From Ignatzschineria sp. (GTDB lineage: Bacteria; Pseudomonadota; Gammaproteobacteria; Cardiobacteriales; Wohlfahrtiimonadaceae): DNA of 64,000 nucleotides. This document shows, piece after piece, positions 53,029 through 63,949 of this stretch. The DNA lies in NCBI GenBank assembly GCA_030150405.1, contig JASLFU010000006.1, positions 1-64,000 on the forward strand, given 5' to 3'. The notes beneath the pieces were generated by a model. That model had not been told where the DNA came from and did no database searches. It saw nothing but the letters and a program-made list of their open reading frames with translations. Every line of letters starts with the position of its first letter. Position 1 is the stretch's first letter. A program made the position numbers and the translations under genes.

Positions 53029-54252
53029 ATGGAGATACAGAATATTGTTATTATCGGTGGGGGGCAGGCGGCAGCTTATGGGGCGAACACTTTGCGTGCA
53101 CAAGGATATCAGGGGCGGCTCTATGTTGTGTCTGATGAGGAGAAGGTTTTTTATGAAAGACCTCCTCTCTCGAAAGAGGTGTTAGCAGGAAAGCAAGATC
53201 CCAAAGAGCTGCATTTCTTCTCAGAAGAGCAGATTGACGCCATGAATATCGATTGGCATAAACCAGATCGGGCGCTTAAGATCGATCGCATTAATAAAAC
53301 CGTTACATTAGAAAGTGGCACGATTCTACCTTACGATAAATTATTAATTGCCACCGGTAGTCGCCCTCGCATACCGGTTCCTGCTTGGCGAGAGATCCCT
53401 CATGTCCATACGCTACGTACTATCGAAGATTCTGCAAATTTAAGCGGATATCTTCATAAAGGGAGTAAGCTAGCCATTATTGGGGGAGGTTGGATTGGGC
53501 TTGAAGTGGCAGCAACGGCCAATCAGGCAGGATTAGAGGTGGAGGTTTTTGAACTTGCCCCCAGACTTTGCCAACGCTCGGTGACGGAAGAGGTTTCTGA
53601 TTTCCTCTATAAGATGCATGAGGCCAAGGGGACAAAGATTCACCTTAATTGTGGGCCTATCGATATTGAGGAGCGTGATGGTAAGCCGATTTTAATTGTT
53701 GATGGCAAAGAGTTTCCCGCAGATGCTGTAGTGGTCGGCGCGGGGGCAGAGATCGCAACAGAGCTGGCAAGTGATGCCGATTTAGAGGTGAATGTAGGAG
53801 TTGTTGTCGATGGAACGGGGCAGACGTCGGATCCCGATATTTTTGCTGCCGGCGATGTGGCTATTCACCCGGTCGTAGGTTTTTGTACTCAATCTTGGGC
53901 TAATGCTCAGCAACAAGCTACCATCGCCGCAAAACATATGTTGGGCATAGAGGATGCAGAAGAGTATGCGGAAGCGCCCTGGATCTGGTCAGATCAATAT
54001 AACTTTAATATTCAGATTTTAGGCTACCCTGTGGATGAGGAGTGTGAGCTTATTGTTCGAGAGACCTCTCCAGAACAAGTCTCGTTTATCCATTTAGATA
54101 GAGAGGGTAAGCTGCGCTCTTTAGTGGCGATTAATGATGCCCGATTAATTGCTGCAGGTCGTCGCTGGATTCGGGCGGGAATGAGTCTTCCTAAGGAGGA
54201 TTTAGCGAATCCAGAGTTCAATGTGATGAGCTTGCGTCCACCCCGTAATTAA
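53029..54252 (+). CDS. ferredoxin reductase-type FAD/NAD(P) oxidoreductase
   Basis: 407 residues. Two nucleotide folds: IVIIGGGQAAAYGANTLRAQGY (GGGxxA, FAD) at the start and LAIIGGGWIGLEVAATANQAG (NADH) near 145; YERPPLSKEVL near 45 and TSDPDIFAAGDVAIHP near 263-278 hold the rest of the FAD site. The C-terminal reductase domain (EAPWIWSDQYNFNIQILGYP) marks the family of oxygenase and rubredoxin/ferredoxin reductases such as HcaD or CamA. The oxygenase and ferredoxin partners are not here. It is separated from suf by a terminator, so a role in Fe-S supply is possible but unproven. Confidence 0.88.
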   Translation: MEIQNIVIIGGGQAAAYGANTLRAQGYQGRLYVVSDEEKVFYERPPLSKEVLAGKQDPKELHFFSEEQIDAMNIDWHKPDRALKIDRINKTVTLESGTILPYDKLLIATGSRPRIPVPAWREIPHVHTLRTIEDSANLSGYLHKGSKLAIIGGGWIGLEVAATANQAGLEVEVFELAPRLCQRSVTEEVSDFLYKMHEAKGTKIHLNCGPIDIEERDGKPILIVDGKEFPADAVVVGAGAEIATELASDADLEVNVGVVVDGTGQTSDPDIFAAGDVAIHPVVGFCTQSWANAQQQATIAAKHMLGIEDAEEYAEAPWIWSDQYNFNIQILGYPVDEECELIVRETSPEQVSFIHLDREGKLRSLVAINDARLIAAGRRWIRAGMSLPKEDLANPEFNVMSLRPPRN

Positions 54253-54310
54253 GTGTGTTAGCTAAAATATTGGCAAGCTGATTAAATCTTAGAAAGAGCG
54301 GCTAAAATAG

Positions 54311-54352
54311 AGCCCAGGCATTTATCTATCGATCTATGGCTTGGGCTTTTTT
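54311..54352 (+). terminator. terminator of the ferredoxin reductase gene
   Basis: AGCCCAGGCAT ... ATGGCTTGGGCT stem with a 12-base loop, followed by TTTTTT. Confidence 0.88.
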
Positions 54353-54403
54353 GTGGTTTAATGGTTTATCACAGCGAAATAAAGGGATAAATAGGAGAGC
54401 AAC

Positions 54404-55024
54404 ATGCATAAAGCATGGCTACAATCGGGGACAAAGGGGGCGCTTCGAAAGGCCTATCAGCAGGCTCGGCAGGCGATTTCAGAAAAGGAGCGGAAATTGA
54501 GCTCTTTGGCGATTTGTGAGCAAGTTCTTCACTCTATTTTAAAGGAGCCAACAATTCAGAGGGTTCATCTCTTTCTTCCTTTAAAAAGGGCTCAAGAGGT
54601 GGATTTAACCCCCTTAATTCCAAAGTTATGGGCGAAAGGAAAGAGGGTCATTCTCCCTCGGGTGGAGGGTAGAGAGATGCGACATGCTGACTATCGAGAA
54701 GGTATGCCTCTTGAGCGAAATCGTTGGGGGATTTTAGAGCCTACTGATCAAGCCGAATTTTTAGATTCAAAGGCGATAGCGGAGATCGATCTCATCTTAA
54801 CTCCGCTCTTTATTAGTGATTCTGCCGGGCACCGTGTGGGCTTTGGAGGCGGTTATTACGATCGTTTTTTCAAAGAGGCAAGTCATGCTAAACGAGTAGG
54901 GGTTAATTTCTTTCCCCCTATTTCTGGAGAGATTTTCGATCTTCACACGGGAGATCTTCCCCTCGATCTTTTGGTCACCCCTCATAAAGTGTACCCATCC
55001 ATATTTAAAAGAGAGAAGAAATAA
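54404..55024 (+). CDS. fau: 5-formyltetrahydrofolate cyclo-ligase
   Basis: 206 residues. It converts 5-formyl-THF to methenyl-THF with ATP, returning a storage folate to the active pool. KGALRKAYQQARQAISEKER is the N-terminal helix, VHLFLPLKRAQEVDLTPLIPKLWAKGKRVILPRVE follows, and PLFISDSAGHRVGFGGGYYDRFF near 137-159 carries the family glycine-rich loop. In enterics the gene (ygfA) follows 6S RNA; only 150 bases lie between the previous gene and this one, filled by a terminator, so no 6S RNA is here. A YccS-type gene starts six bases after its stop. Confidence 0.92.
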   Translation: MHKAWLQSGTKGALRKAYQQARQAISEKERKLSSLAICEQVLHSILKEPTIQRVHLFLPLKRAQEVDLTPLIPKLWAKGKRVILPRVEGREMRHADYREGMPLERNRWGILEPTDQAEFLDSKAIAEIDLILTPLFISDSAGHRVGFGGGYYDRFFKEASHAKRVGVNFFPPISGEIFDLHTGDLPLDLLVTPHKVYPSIFKREKK

Positions 55025-55030
55025 GCGGTC

Positions 55031-57187
55031 ATGCAACCATTTTCCAATTTTAGACGAACACTCTATAACAACTATCTGCTCTACGGATTAAAGATGTTTA
55101 TTGTTTTATCTGGGGCGGTGATCTTTCCGATGGTTTTAACAGGGCAGATGTTGCTCCCGCCGATGTTGGGAGCTGTTGCCGCAGGGCTTACCGATCTCGA
55201 TGATCATTTTCGGGGGCGCGTTAAAAATAGCCTACTGATTGTGGGGATCTTCTTTTTAGCTGCACTTTTGGTGGAATTACTCTTCCTGCAGACTATTCCT
55301 TTCTGGTTCTCGCTTGTGGTGGGGACAGCGGGACTCATTATGCTGGGAGCTTTAGGGCAACGTTTTGCGACGATCGCTTTTGGGACTTTGGTTCTAATTG
55401 TTTATGCGATGCTCACTTTTGATCCTGAGAGAAGCTGGTATGCCCAACCTTTGATGCTTGTCTTGGGAGCACTTTGGTATAACGTGATCTCCCTCTTTTT
55501 TAATGCAATCTGGCCAACAAGACCTTTAGCCGAGGCACTTTCGGAGTGTTATCGCCACTTAGCGACCTTTTTAGAAGTGAAATCTCAATTTTTTGATCCC
55601 GATGAGGCGGAGAGTTTTCAGGCGCAAAAACTTAAGCTCTCCCAGGCAAGCCAGCAGCTCTCCAGCAGTTTAGATAATACTCGAAACGCCATCATGCGCC
55701 GTCTACGCAACGAGCGTGGGAAGAAGCGTCATAGCGAGATTTTAAGTTATTATCTTGTTGCGCAAGAGGTTTATGAGCGAGCAGCTTCTGCTCATGTGGA
55801 GTATGAAGCTCTCCATGATACCTTTCTCTATTCGGATGTTCTTTTCCGTTTTCAGCGTTTAATGATGCAGCAGGGAAGAGCGGCTCAAAAGATCTCTGAG
55901 GCATTACTTCATCAAGATTTTTACAGCCATTCCGATTATTTTGAGCGCCTTTTTAACCGTCTTGAAGAGACTTTAAATCGTCTACGTAAAGAGTACCCAG
56001 AGGCTCGAGATTTAATCGACTCTATGGGCAATCTCTACCGAAACCTTCAGGAGCTTGATACCCTTTTTATTAAATTAGAAGCGGACTCCCTTGCGGAAAT
56101 ATCTGCCGATTATATCGCTCAATTTACGCCAGAGAAGCTCTCATGGCAGGAGAGTTTTTCGGAGATTGTGCGTAAATTTAAATTGCATTTAACCCCGGAA
56201 TCGGAAGTCTTTCGCCATGCGATACGGATGAGCTTTGTGATGGGGGTGGGATATATTTTAGTCTGGTTGGTTAATCAGACGTTAGCTCCACTTCTTGGTG
56301 AGCCGGAGATATTACCCCGCACCTACTGGATCGTTTTAACGGCTATTTTTGTCTGTCAACCAAACTATAGTGCCACTAAAAACCGAGTGTTTACCCGTAT
56401 TTGGGGAACGTTACTAGGCGTTTTGGTGACGCTCCTCTTTTTAAAACTGGCTCCTTCAATTCCAATGCAAACCTTTGTGGTTATCCTAACCGGAACGCTC
56501 TTTTTTGCCCTAAGAATGGCGCGTTACGCATTTGCCACCGCATTGATTACCGTGATGATTTTGGTGAGCTTTAGTTTAAATGATGTGGATTTTGTCGCCC
56601 CGGAGCGAATGTTTGATACGGTAATAGGAGCGCTTCTAGCCTGGTTTGCGGTGAGTTTTATTCTTCCAGATTGGCATTATCGTAATATTGAAGCTCGATA
56701 TGAGAAGGTCGCTAAGATGAATATTGCTTACCTTAAAGAGGTGCAACAGCAATATCATGCGGGGCGAGAGGATCATCTCAACTATCTTATGGCTAGGGAG
56801 CGAGCAAACAGTGCAGATGGGGAGCTTTCGGCGCTCTTTTCAGCGCTCTCAGTGGAGAAAAATCGTAGTAAGAAAGCGCAGGAGCAACTCTTTAATAATC
56901 TCTGTCTCAATAATAACTTTTTGGGTTATATCACGGCTCTCGGAGCTCATCGAGCAAAGATTGAGGAGCCTGAGGTTTTAGCGCTCTTTGATGATATTGT
57001 GGATTTTATCACCACAACATTAGAGCAAAGGATTTTTGATCAGCCCTATTATAGTGCGTTAAAGACGCGGATCTTTAAAATGCAGAAAGAGGAGGGGCAT
57101 GATGAGCTCTCTCAGGTTGTGTTGCAGCAATCGGTATTGCTGTTACGTACGCTGCCCCGTTATTTACGGGCGCTCTTTGACGTTTAA
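55031..57187 (+). CDS. yccS: YccS/FUSC-family inner-membrane protein
   Basis: 718 residues: six N-terminal helices, a cytoplasmic part of about 200 residues with coiled-coil character, a second helix bundle from about 395, and a C-terminal domain. The block QMLLPPMLGAVAAGLTDLDDHFRGRVKNSLLIVGIFFLAALLVELLF near 36-82 and LIMLGALGQRFATIAFGTLVLIVYAMLTF near 100-128 follow YccS. The repeat half has YWIVLTAIFVCQPNYSATKNRVFTRIWGTLLGVLVTLLF, the FUSC signature. Relatives include fusaric-acid and aromatic-acid exporters; no outer partner gene (AaeA-like) is here. Starts 6 bases after fau, so probably co-transcribed. Confidence 0.88.
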   Translation: MQPFSNFRRTLYNNYLLYGLKMFIVLSGAVIFPMVLTGQMLLPPMLGAVAAGLTDLDDHFRGRVKNSLLIVGIFFLAALLVELLFLQTIPFWFSLVVGTAGLIMLGALGQRFATIAFGTLVLIVYAMLTFDPERSWYAQPLMLVLGALWYNVISLFFNAIWPTRPLAEALSECYRHLATFLEVKSQFFDPDEAESFQAQKLKLSQASQQLSSSLDNTRNAIMRRLRNERGKKRHSEILSYYLVAQEVYERAASAHVEYEALHDTFLYSDVLFRFQRLMMQQGRAAQKISEALLHQDFYSHSDYFERLFNRLEETLNRLRKEYPEARDLIDSMGNLYRNLQELDTLFIKLEADSLAEISADYIAQFTPEKLSWQESFSEIVRKFKLHLTPESEVFRHAIRMSFVMGVGYILVWLVNQTLAPLLGEPEILPRTYWIVLTAIFVCQPNYSATKNRVFTRIWGTLLGVLVTLLFLKLAPSIPMQTFVVILTGTLFFALRMARYAFATALITVMILVSFSLNDVDFVAPERMFDTVIGALLAWFAVSFILPDWHYRNIEARYEKVAKMNIAYLKEVQQQYHAGREDHLNYLMARERANSADGELSALFSALSVEKNRSKKAQEQLFNNLCLNNNFLGYITALGAHRAKIEEPEVLALFDDIVDFITTTLEQRIFDQPYYSALKTRIFKMQKEEGHDELSQVVLQQSVLLLRTLPRYLRALFDV

Positions 57188-57239
57188 AAGGAAATATTGC
57201 GCTCTATCAAACTATATAGATGGGGTATTTGGAGAGGAT

Positions 57240-57722
57240 TTATAACTCTCTCTCTGCTCGAAATCGAAGCCATAATTGATATCGAATAGCATCGTAACAC
57301 CAGTTAAAGAGTACAGTATAGGGGAGAAAGAAGAGCAATATCCCAATATCCAGATAGAGCGCCTGCAAGAGCGTGATTTTTAACCAGACCGCGGTTAAGG
57401 GAACTGTGACCAAAATTAACCCAAGCTCGAAGATAACAGCATGAATAAGTCGTACCCGAAAGGTGCGCTTAGTAATAAAGGAGCGGGTTAAGCGATCAAA
57501 AAGTAGGTTGTAGAGATAGTTCCAGATCACCGCGATGATCGCCACCATTGTTGTTAGCGCCCCCATCTCTAAAAGATCTCGCCCCATAATAAAGGCAAAA
57601 AGAGGGGTGGAGAGAATAATCGCGATAATCTCAAAAAGTAGAGCATGTAATACTCGTTCTTGAGGTTTGCGGGCGGTAGAATCGTAGTGAGGATGCTGTT
57701 CTGCAGAGGCTTTGCGTATCAT
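57240..57722 (-). CDS. PACE-family proton-coupled efflux transporter
   Basis: 160 residues, four helices made of two bacterial transmembrane-pair domains. RVLHALLFEIIAIILSTPLFAFIMGRDLLEMGALTTMVAIIAVIWNYLYNLLFDRL (residues 23-78) and IHAVIFELGLILVTVPLTAVWLKITLLQALYLDIGILLFFLPYTVLFNWCYDAIR (92-147) are the duplicated pattern, with the coupling Glu (LLFE) in helix 1 and the WNxxxN-type motif in helix 2. AceI, the founding member, exports chlorhexidine; other family members export acriflavine or polyamines. Preceded by a tandem terminator region behind groEL, converging with yccS. Confidence 0.85.
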   Translation of the reverse strand: MIRKASAEQHPHYDSTARKPQERVLHALLFEIIAIILSTPLFAFIMGRDLLEMGALTTMVAIIAVIWNYLYNLLFDRLTRSFITKRTFRVRLIHAVIFELGLILVTVPLTAVWLKITLLQALYLDIGILLFFLPYTVLFNWCYDAIRYQLWLRFRAEREL

Positions 57723-57759
57723 AACTCTATTTCTGGGCTATCTTAAAGGGATGCGATGA

Positions 57760-57795
57760 TAAAAAGGGAGCTCCGTACCATTTAGCAGAGCTCCC
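57760..57795 (-). terminator. second terminator downstream of groEL, upstream of the PACE gene
   Basis: Perfect 8-bp arms GGGAGCTC (57766-57773) and GAGCTCCC (57788-57795), followed on the minus strand by TTTTT. A backup for the groEL terminator that protects the PACE gene from heat-shock readthrough. Confidence 0.8.
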
Positions 57796-57898
57796 ATTCT
57801 TTCTATTTAAAGGGCTTTTAGATGAAATGTCCATCTAAAACGCTCTCTTTTCGAGGGCTAAATACTCTGATATTCCCCCATAGATGCAGAGTAATTAT

Positions 57899-57935
57899 AA
57901 AAAAGCCCCGAGCTTTAAGGCTCGAGGCTTTAAAA
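57899..57935 (-). terminator. terminator of groES-groEL
   Basis: AAAGCCTCGAGC / GCTCGGGGCTTT-type stem around CTTAAA, followed by TTTT on the minus strand. Confidence 0.88.
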
Positions 57936-58010
57936 CAATCTCCCCTAGAGATTTGGAAAGAGAGGAGATCGTCTATGGATGATCTAAAAGATCATGGCTT
58001 TTTGGGGGAA

Positions 58011-59666
<1,656 letters not shown>

Positions 59667-59716
59667 TTAATTCTTTAAATGATCTGTTTAAATATTGGTT
59701 GCATAAAGAGCGAAGG

Positions 59717-60007
59717 TTAACCTTCGATCACTGCCATAATTTCGTCTTCACGCATTACTAAGTACTCTTCGCCATCAACTTCTACTTCTGAACCAGAGAA
59801 TTTACCAAAAAGTACTTTATCGCCTACCTTAACGTCGAGCGCTTTTACATCGCCGCTATTTAATACCTTGCCATTTCCTACAGCAACAACTTCACCGCGT
59901 GAAGGTTTTTCTGTAGCTGTTCCGGGGAGAACAATGCCCCCAGCTGTTTTTTGTTCTTCAGCTTCACGCTTGATGATTACGCGATCGTGTAAAGGACGTA
60001 ATTTCAT
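59717..60007 (-). CDS. groES: co-chaperonin GroES
   Basis: 96 residues. GroES caps the GroEL chamber. [49 protein letters not shown] covers the barrel and the mobile loop with the GGIVLPG GroEL-binding segment near 24-30; [35 protein letters not shown] closes the fold. I choose ATG at 60007, preceded by GAGGAAATTAAAT; a start at 60022 is in frame but adds five residues foreign to the family. First gene of the operon; sigma-32-like promoter 140 bases upstream. Confidence 0.97.
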   Translation of the reverse strand: MKLRPLHDRVIIKREAEEQKTAGGIVLPGTATEKPSRGEVVAVGNGKVLNSGDVKALDVKVGDKVLFGKFSGSEVEVDGEEYLVMREDEIMAVIEG

Positions 60008-60144
60008 ATTTAATTTCCTCATTTAAAAAAATAGTTAATGTCAGTTTGGATACTTATTTAATCGTTTAAAATTAGTGGTTACATCGCCACTTTAGAGAGA
60101 GATTCTATTATTCCTCTCAAAAGTGAAAATATATTCACCAAGCA

Positions 60145-60172
60145 AGATGGAGTCGCCCTTTTTTATTTCAAG
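60145..60172 (-). promoter_or_regulatory. sigma-32 (heat shock) promoter of groES-groEL
   Basis: On the minus strand: CTTGAAA (60172-60166), 13-base spacer, CTCCATCT (60152-60145), close to the RpoH consensus CTTGAAA-N13-CCCCATNT. No CIRCE element was seen. Confidence 0.8.
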
Positions 60173-60306
60173 GGTAGAGAGTGAAAAAAGTATGGTTTGA
60201 TTACAAAATATTCAATTTTTGTAGTGTTGCCCGCTTTTTGGCACACTGTCTGCCCAGAATTTAAGTTTCCGCAGCTTCTCATCGCATAAAAATTAAAAGG
60301 AGATTC

Positions 60307-61659
60307 ATGAATATATTGACCCGCCTTCGTACGGCTTGGCGCAACCTTACCACCCACCAGATGGTGTGGGCATTAACATTGCCGATGGTTTTATCAAATA
60401 TCTCTGTGCCACTTGTGGGAACAGTAGATACTATGGTGGTTGGTCGCCTAGAAGATGCGAGTAGCATGGCGGCCGTAGGGGTGGGAAGTAGTATCTACGT
60501 GCTGTTGGTGGCGACCTTAAATTTTTTACGAATGGGAACGACAGGCTTTACAGCCCAGGCATCGGGGCAAAATAATGGGAAGAAGTTGCGGCAGATCCTC
60601 TTTCAGGGGGTTGTTTTATCCCTTGCCCTTGCGGCGATCTTATCTCTCTTTGCTACCCCTTTCTCTCAGTTAGCCTTTGCGATTATGAAGCCAAGCCCAG
60701 AGTTACTCTCGGGGGCAACTTCTTTCTTTTATTGGCGGCTTTGGGGTTTGCCGGCGGCTCTACTTAACTTTACGTTGGTAGGGTGGTTTTTAGGAGTGCA
60801 AAATGCACGGGTGCCGCTCTATATTTTGCTGGCCACCAATGTAATGAATATGCTTTTAACCCTTCTTTTTGTTTTGCATTGGCAGTGGGGCGTGGTGGGG
60901 GCAGCGCAGGCAGCGATCATCTCTGAATGGATCGGAGCGGGAGTGGGGCTCTTTTTCCTGCCCAAAGTACTAAGAAAAATCCCAGGTCAATGGTGTTTAT
61001 CTCCCTTAAAGCGATGGAAGGAGTGGAAGCCTCTTCTCTTTGTAAATCGAGATATCTTCATCCGTAGTTTAACGCTCCATATTGCCTTCTTTTTGGTGAC
61101 CGTGCAGGGAACACGATTAGGGGATAATACGGTGGCTGCGAATATGATTATTCTGAACGGTCTTCTTTTAATGTCTCATCTTTTAGATGGTTTTGCCCAT
61201 GCGATTGAATCTCTTTGTGGGCGTGCCATAGGACGGCAGGATCGGGATGAGCTCTTTAATACTCTTGTGGTTGCAGGGGGGTGGGGGCTTTTGATTAGCC
61301 TTGGATTTAGTCTGCTTTTTATCGTGGGTGGGCGTGGATTTATCGATCTTCTTTCCCAGATCGAAAGTGTTCGTAAAGCGGCTTATCCGCTCATTCCGTT
61401 TTTAGTGGTGCTGCCTATTGTGAGTGTTTGGAGCTATCTTTTGGATGGGCTCTTTATTGGGGCGACACGGGCAAAAGAGATGCGAGATGCGATGCTACTC
61501 TCTTTTATCATAGCGCTTCCCTTAGGATATCTTTTAACCCCTCTTGGCAATGCGGGACTCTGGATTGCCTTTCTTACCTTTATGGCGTGTAGAGGAGTGA
61601 TTATGGGCTGGATAACTTACCGCATCGATAAAGGTCATGGATGGATTGCCCAGAGCTAA
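60307..61659 (+). CDS. MATE efflux family protein, DinF type
   Basis: 450 residues and twelve predicted helices in two bundles. LTLPMVLSNISVPLVGTVDTMVVGRLEDASSMAAVGVGSSIYVLLVATLNFLRMGTTGFTAQASGQNN (residues 23-90) is the DinF branch of MATE, with the FLRMGTTG motif. MATE proteins exchange drugs or other cations for H+ or Na+; DinF has been linked to oxidative stress and bile salts. In enterics it is next to lexA, which is not the case here, and I saw no LexA box, so SOS control is unlikely. AAAAGGAG seven bases before the ATG. Divergent from groES. Confidence 0.88.
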   Translation: MNILTRLRTAWRNLTTHQMVWALTLPMVLSNISVPLVGTVDTMVVGRLEDASSMAAVGVGSSIYVLLVATLNFLRMGTTGFTAQASGQNNGKKLRQILFQGVVLSLALAAILSLFATPFSQLAFAIMKPSPELLSGATSFFYWRLWGLPAALLNFTLVGWFLGVQNARVPLYILLATNVMNMLLTLLFVLHWQWGVVGAAQAAIISEWIGAGVGLFFLPKVLRKIPGQWCLSPLKRWKEWKPLLFVNRDIFIRSLTLHIAFFLVTVQGTRLGDNTVAANMIILNGLLLMSHLLDGFAHAIESLCGRAIGRQDRDELFNTLVVAGGWGLLISLGFSLLFIVGGRGFIDLLSQIESVRKAAYPLIPFLVVLPIVSVWSYLLDGLFIGATRAKEMRDAMLLSFIIALPLGYLLTPLGNAGLWIAFLTFMACRGVIMGWITYRIDKGHGWIAQS

Positions 61660-61696
61660 TTGAGATAAAGTTTTGGCCATTTTTTTAGAATAAGAA

Positions 61697-61733
61697 AACG
61701 CCCTTAAGAGAGATTTTAAGGGCGTTTATTTTA
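61697..61733. terminator. bidirectional terminator between dinF-type gene and rppH
   Basis: Perfect 12-bp arms AAACGCCCTTAA / TTAAGGGCGTTT around GAGAGATT, with T-runs on both strands. Confidence 0.9.
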
Positions 61734-61743
61734 TTGTGAATAA

Positions 61744-62340
61744 TTAATGAGAGCTCTGCGCTTTTACTTTAGGTTTAGAAAAGCGTCTTCGTGAGCGCAT
61801 CCTATAGAGGGAGTGACGCCGACGAGGTTTTGCCCGCTTTGGCTTCGGGGGAATCTCCCCGGGGAAGACGAGCGGCGCAAGCTCTGTAAGTGCTCGATCA
61901 TATACTTCGCGTTTAAAGTGAATCACATCACGAAGGGGTAACCAGTAATCAACCCATTTATAGCTATCAAATTCTGGGGTGCCGATGGCATCGAGATTAA
62001 AATCGCTCTCTTTGCCGATAAATTCCAGCATAAACCAGACTTGCTTTTGGCCGATACAGGTACGTCTATTGGAGTGGTTTCGGCGAATTAAATTGTGCGG
62101 AAGTCGATAATATAACCACCGCTCTGTTCTGCCTAATACCTTGATATGTTCGGGTTTTAAGCCGACTTCTTCATAGAGTTCTCGATACATCGCTTCTTCT
62201 GGAGTCTCATCTTCATCGATTCCTCCTTGAGGAAATTGCCAAGCATTTGCCTGGCCGATCCGCTGTCCCCAAAAAAGCTGTTGATCCTGGTTACACAATA
62301 TGATCCCAACGTTTGCTCTAAAGCCATCATTGTCTATCAT
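61744..62340 (-). CDS. rppH: RNA pyrophosphohydrolase RppH
   Basis: 198 residues. RppH removes pyrophosphate from mRNA 5' ends and starts decay by RNase [43 protein letters not shown] is the family start; the Nudix box runs [23 protein letters not shown] (about 39-61) with all acidic metal ligands. [16 protein letters not shown] and [26 protein letters not shown] complete it. The tail (from about 165) is very Arg/Lys-rich (RAKPRRRHS..), longer and more basic than in E. coli, perhaps binding RNA. ptsP, its usual neighbour, is not beside it. Transcribed alone. Confidence 0.95.
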   Translation of the reverse strand: MIDNDGFRANVGIILCNQDQQLFWGQRIGQANAWQFPQGGIDEDETPEEAMYRELYEEVGLKPEHIKVLGRTERWLYYRLPHNLIRRNHSNRRTCIGQKQVWFMLEFIGKESDFNLDAIGTPEFDSYKWVDYWLPLRDVIHFKREVYDRALTELAPLVFPGEIPPKPKRAKPRRRHSLYRMRSRRRFSKPKVKAQSSH

Positions 62341-62570
62341 TTTGTGCCTTTATATTTTAATGAATAATTCAAATCTATTGTTCCACAAGGGAGCAATAAA
62401 ACCAAATCTTATTTCTTAAGGGGTTGAGTTGAAAGCACCTTATATCCGCTATTTTGCAAGGCTTAAGAGGGTGTAAAATAAAGGCAAAAAGGGTGAAAGC
62501 AAAAAGTTGAGGAGGAGAGATAAAAGGGGCAAAGTGCTCTTTAAAACATTATAGATAAAGTTTAATGGGA

Positions 62571-62599
62571 TAAAAAAAGAGCCTCCCGAAGGAGACTCT
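62571..62599 (-). terminator. terminator of the MHS-family transporter
   Basis: AGAGTCTCC-TTC-GGGAGGCTCT stem, followed on the minus strand by seven T residues. Confidence 0.88.
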
Positions 62600-62636
62600 A
62601 CTAAAAATTGCCAAAGAATATTTATAGCTAGGGAGC

Positions 62637-63911
62637 TTAAATATATGCTTTGAGACTCTTTTTGCCGAGGTAGAGACTTAAAAAGAGGCCCTGAGCGCAA
62701 AGAAATAGAATGTAGTAGGCAATAAACATCGGATGATAATGTTCAGCAATGATGGGGACTAAAAGAGTGGTGAGCCCCGCAAAAAGAGCATTGCCCACAT
62801 TGTAGGAAAAGCCTATGCCCGAAAGGCGAATTTCCGCAGGAAAGAGACGGATAATAATGATCGGCACACAAGCGACAATCCCTAAAAAGAAGGCGGCAAA
62901 CGCATAGAGAAGCCCTAAGGTGGAGAGCTCTGTATTCCCGATAGCATTAAAGAAGAGGAAACTTGAGCCAGCAAGGAAGATTGCGTAAAGCGCTACTGTT
63001 TTTCGAATACCGATGCGATCGGCAATAAAGCCTGCGGCGATGGAGCCGATAATATTCATCATAGTGGCCACAAGGGCAGCACGATTGACAAATCCAGGGT
63101 CGATCTTAAAGACATCCGACTTCATTAAATTGGGAGCAAGAAGAACAAGCACAACGCCAGTGATCAAGAGCCAAGTGCTTAAAGTTGCGATAAAGGTGGG
63201 TTCTTTAAAATCTTTTAAGACAGTTTTAATAGGCAGATCTGCGTGGATCTTTTTCTTCTCCTTCATCTTTAAAAAGACGGGAGTCTCCTCGAGATGGCGG
63301 CGAAGATAGACGGCAAAGAGCCCTAAAACGCCCCCTAAAATAAAGGGAAAGCGCCAAGCATAGGCCAGGGTCTCTTCCGGGGTGAAGGCAATATTCATCA
63401 TTGAAGAGACAAAATGGCCAATCAATACGCCAAAGGTTAAGCCGCTTGCGATCATGCTATTGGCGATCCCGATGCGATTGGGGGGCACATGCTCGGTTAC
63501 AAAAACATGGGCACTTGGAACTTCTCCCCCTAACGCAATGCCCTGTAATAGACGCATAAGTAACAATAGAAGCGGAGCGAAATAGCCGATCTGCTCGAAG
63601 GTGGGGAGTAGGCCGATAATTAATGTAGGAATCGCCATCATAAAGAGCGAGAACATAAACATCTTTTTGCGTCCGATAAGATCCCCAAAATGGGCTATCA
63701 CCACTCCGCTTAAAGGGCGAACAAAGTAGGCAACAGCATAGGTGAGATAGGTCATAATGCTCGACACAAGGGCAGAATCGCTGGGGAAGAAGAGCACCTG
63801 CAGTGTGGAGGCAAAGGTAAGAAAAACGATAAAGTCATAAAACTCTAGCGCTCCCCCTAGAGAGGCTAATGTTAACGTTTTGGTATCTCTGAGCGTTAAC
63901 CGATTTTGCAT
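62637..63911 (-). CDS. MFS transporter, metabolite:H+ symporter (MHS) family
   Basis: 424 residues and twelve helices. The start TLASLGGALEFYDFIVFLTFAS with the acidic EFYDF motif is typical of MHS carriers such as ProP, ShiA and KgtP. RPLSGVVIAHFGDLIGRKKMFMFSLFMMAIPTLIIGLLPTF (about 65-106) carries motif A, and LRLLQGIALGGEVPSAHVFVTEHVP (about 122-146) the helix 4-5 region. The second motif A-like loop is AGFIADRIGIRKT near 285. ProP-type C-terminal coiled coil is absent, so an osmolyte carrier is less likely than a carboxylate or shikimate type. It is transcribed alone, 38 bases after queA. Confidence 0.85.
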   Translation of the reverse strand: MQNRLTLRDTKTLTLASLGGALEFYDFIVFLTFASTLQVLFFPSDSALVSSIMTYLTYAVAYFVRPLSGVVIAHFGDLIGRKKMFMFSLFMMAIPTLIIGLLPTFEQIGYFAPLLLLLMRLLQGIALGGEVPSAHVFVTEHVPPNRIGIANSMIASGLTFGVLIGHFVSSMMNIAFTPEETLAYAWRFPFILGGVLGLFAVYLRRHLEETPVFLKMKEKKKIHADLPIKTVLKDFKEPTFIATLSTWLLITGVVLVLLAPNLMKSDVFKIDPGFVNRAALVATMMNIIGSIAAGFIADRIGIRKTVALYAIFLAGSSFLFFNAIGNTELSTLGLLYAFAAFFLGIVACVPIIIIRLFPAEIRLSGIGFSYNVGNALFAGLTTLLVPIIAEHYHPMFIAYYILFLCAQGLFLSLYLGKKSLKAYI

Positions 63912-63949
63912 GGATAGCGTTCCTTATAAAGAATCAACAATAGAAAGAT

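Noticed and set aside
54253..54403. 6S RNA (ssrS) upstream of the 5-formyl-THF cyclo-ligase gene, as in enterics
   Set aside because: Only about 150 bases are available and a terminator fills part of them; 6S RNA needs about 180 bases with a long paired stem, which is not seen.
62449..62700. Small hydrophobic open frame downstream of the MHS transporter
   Set aside because: It overlaps the end of the transporter gene and its terminator, and shows no ribosome site or similarity.
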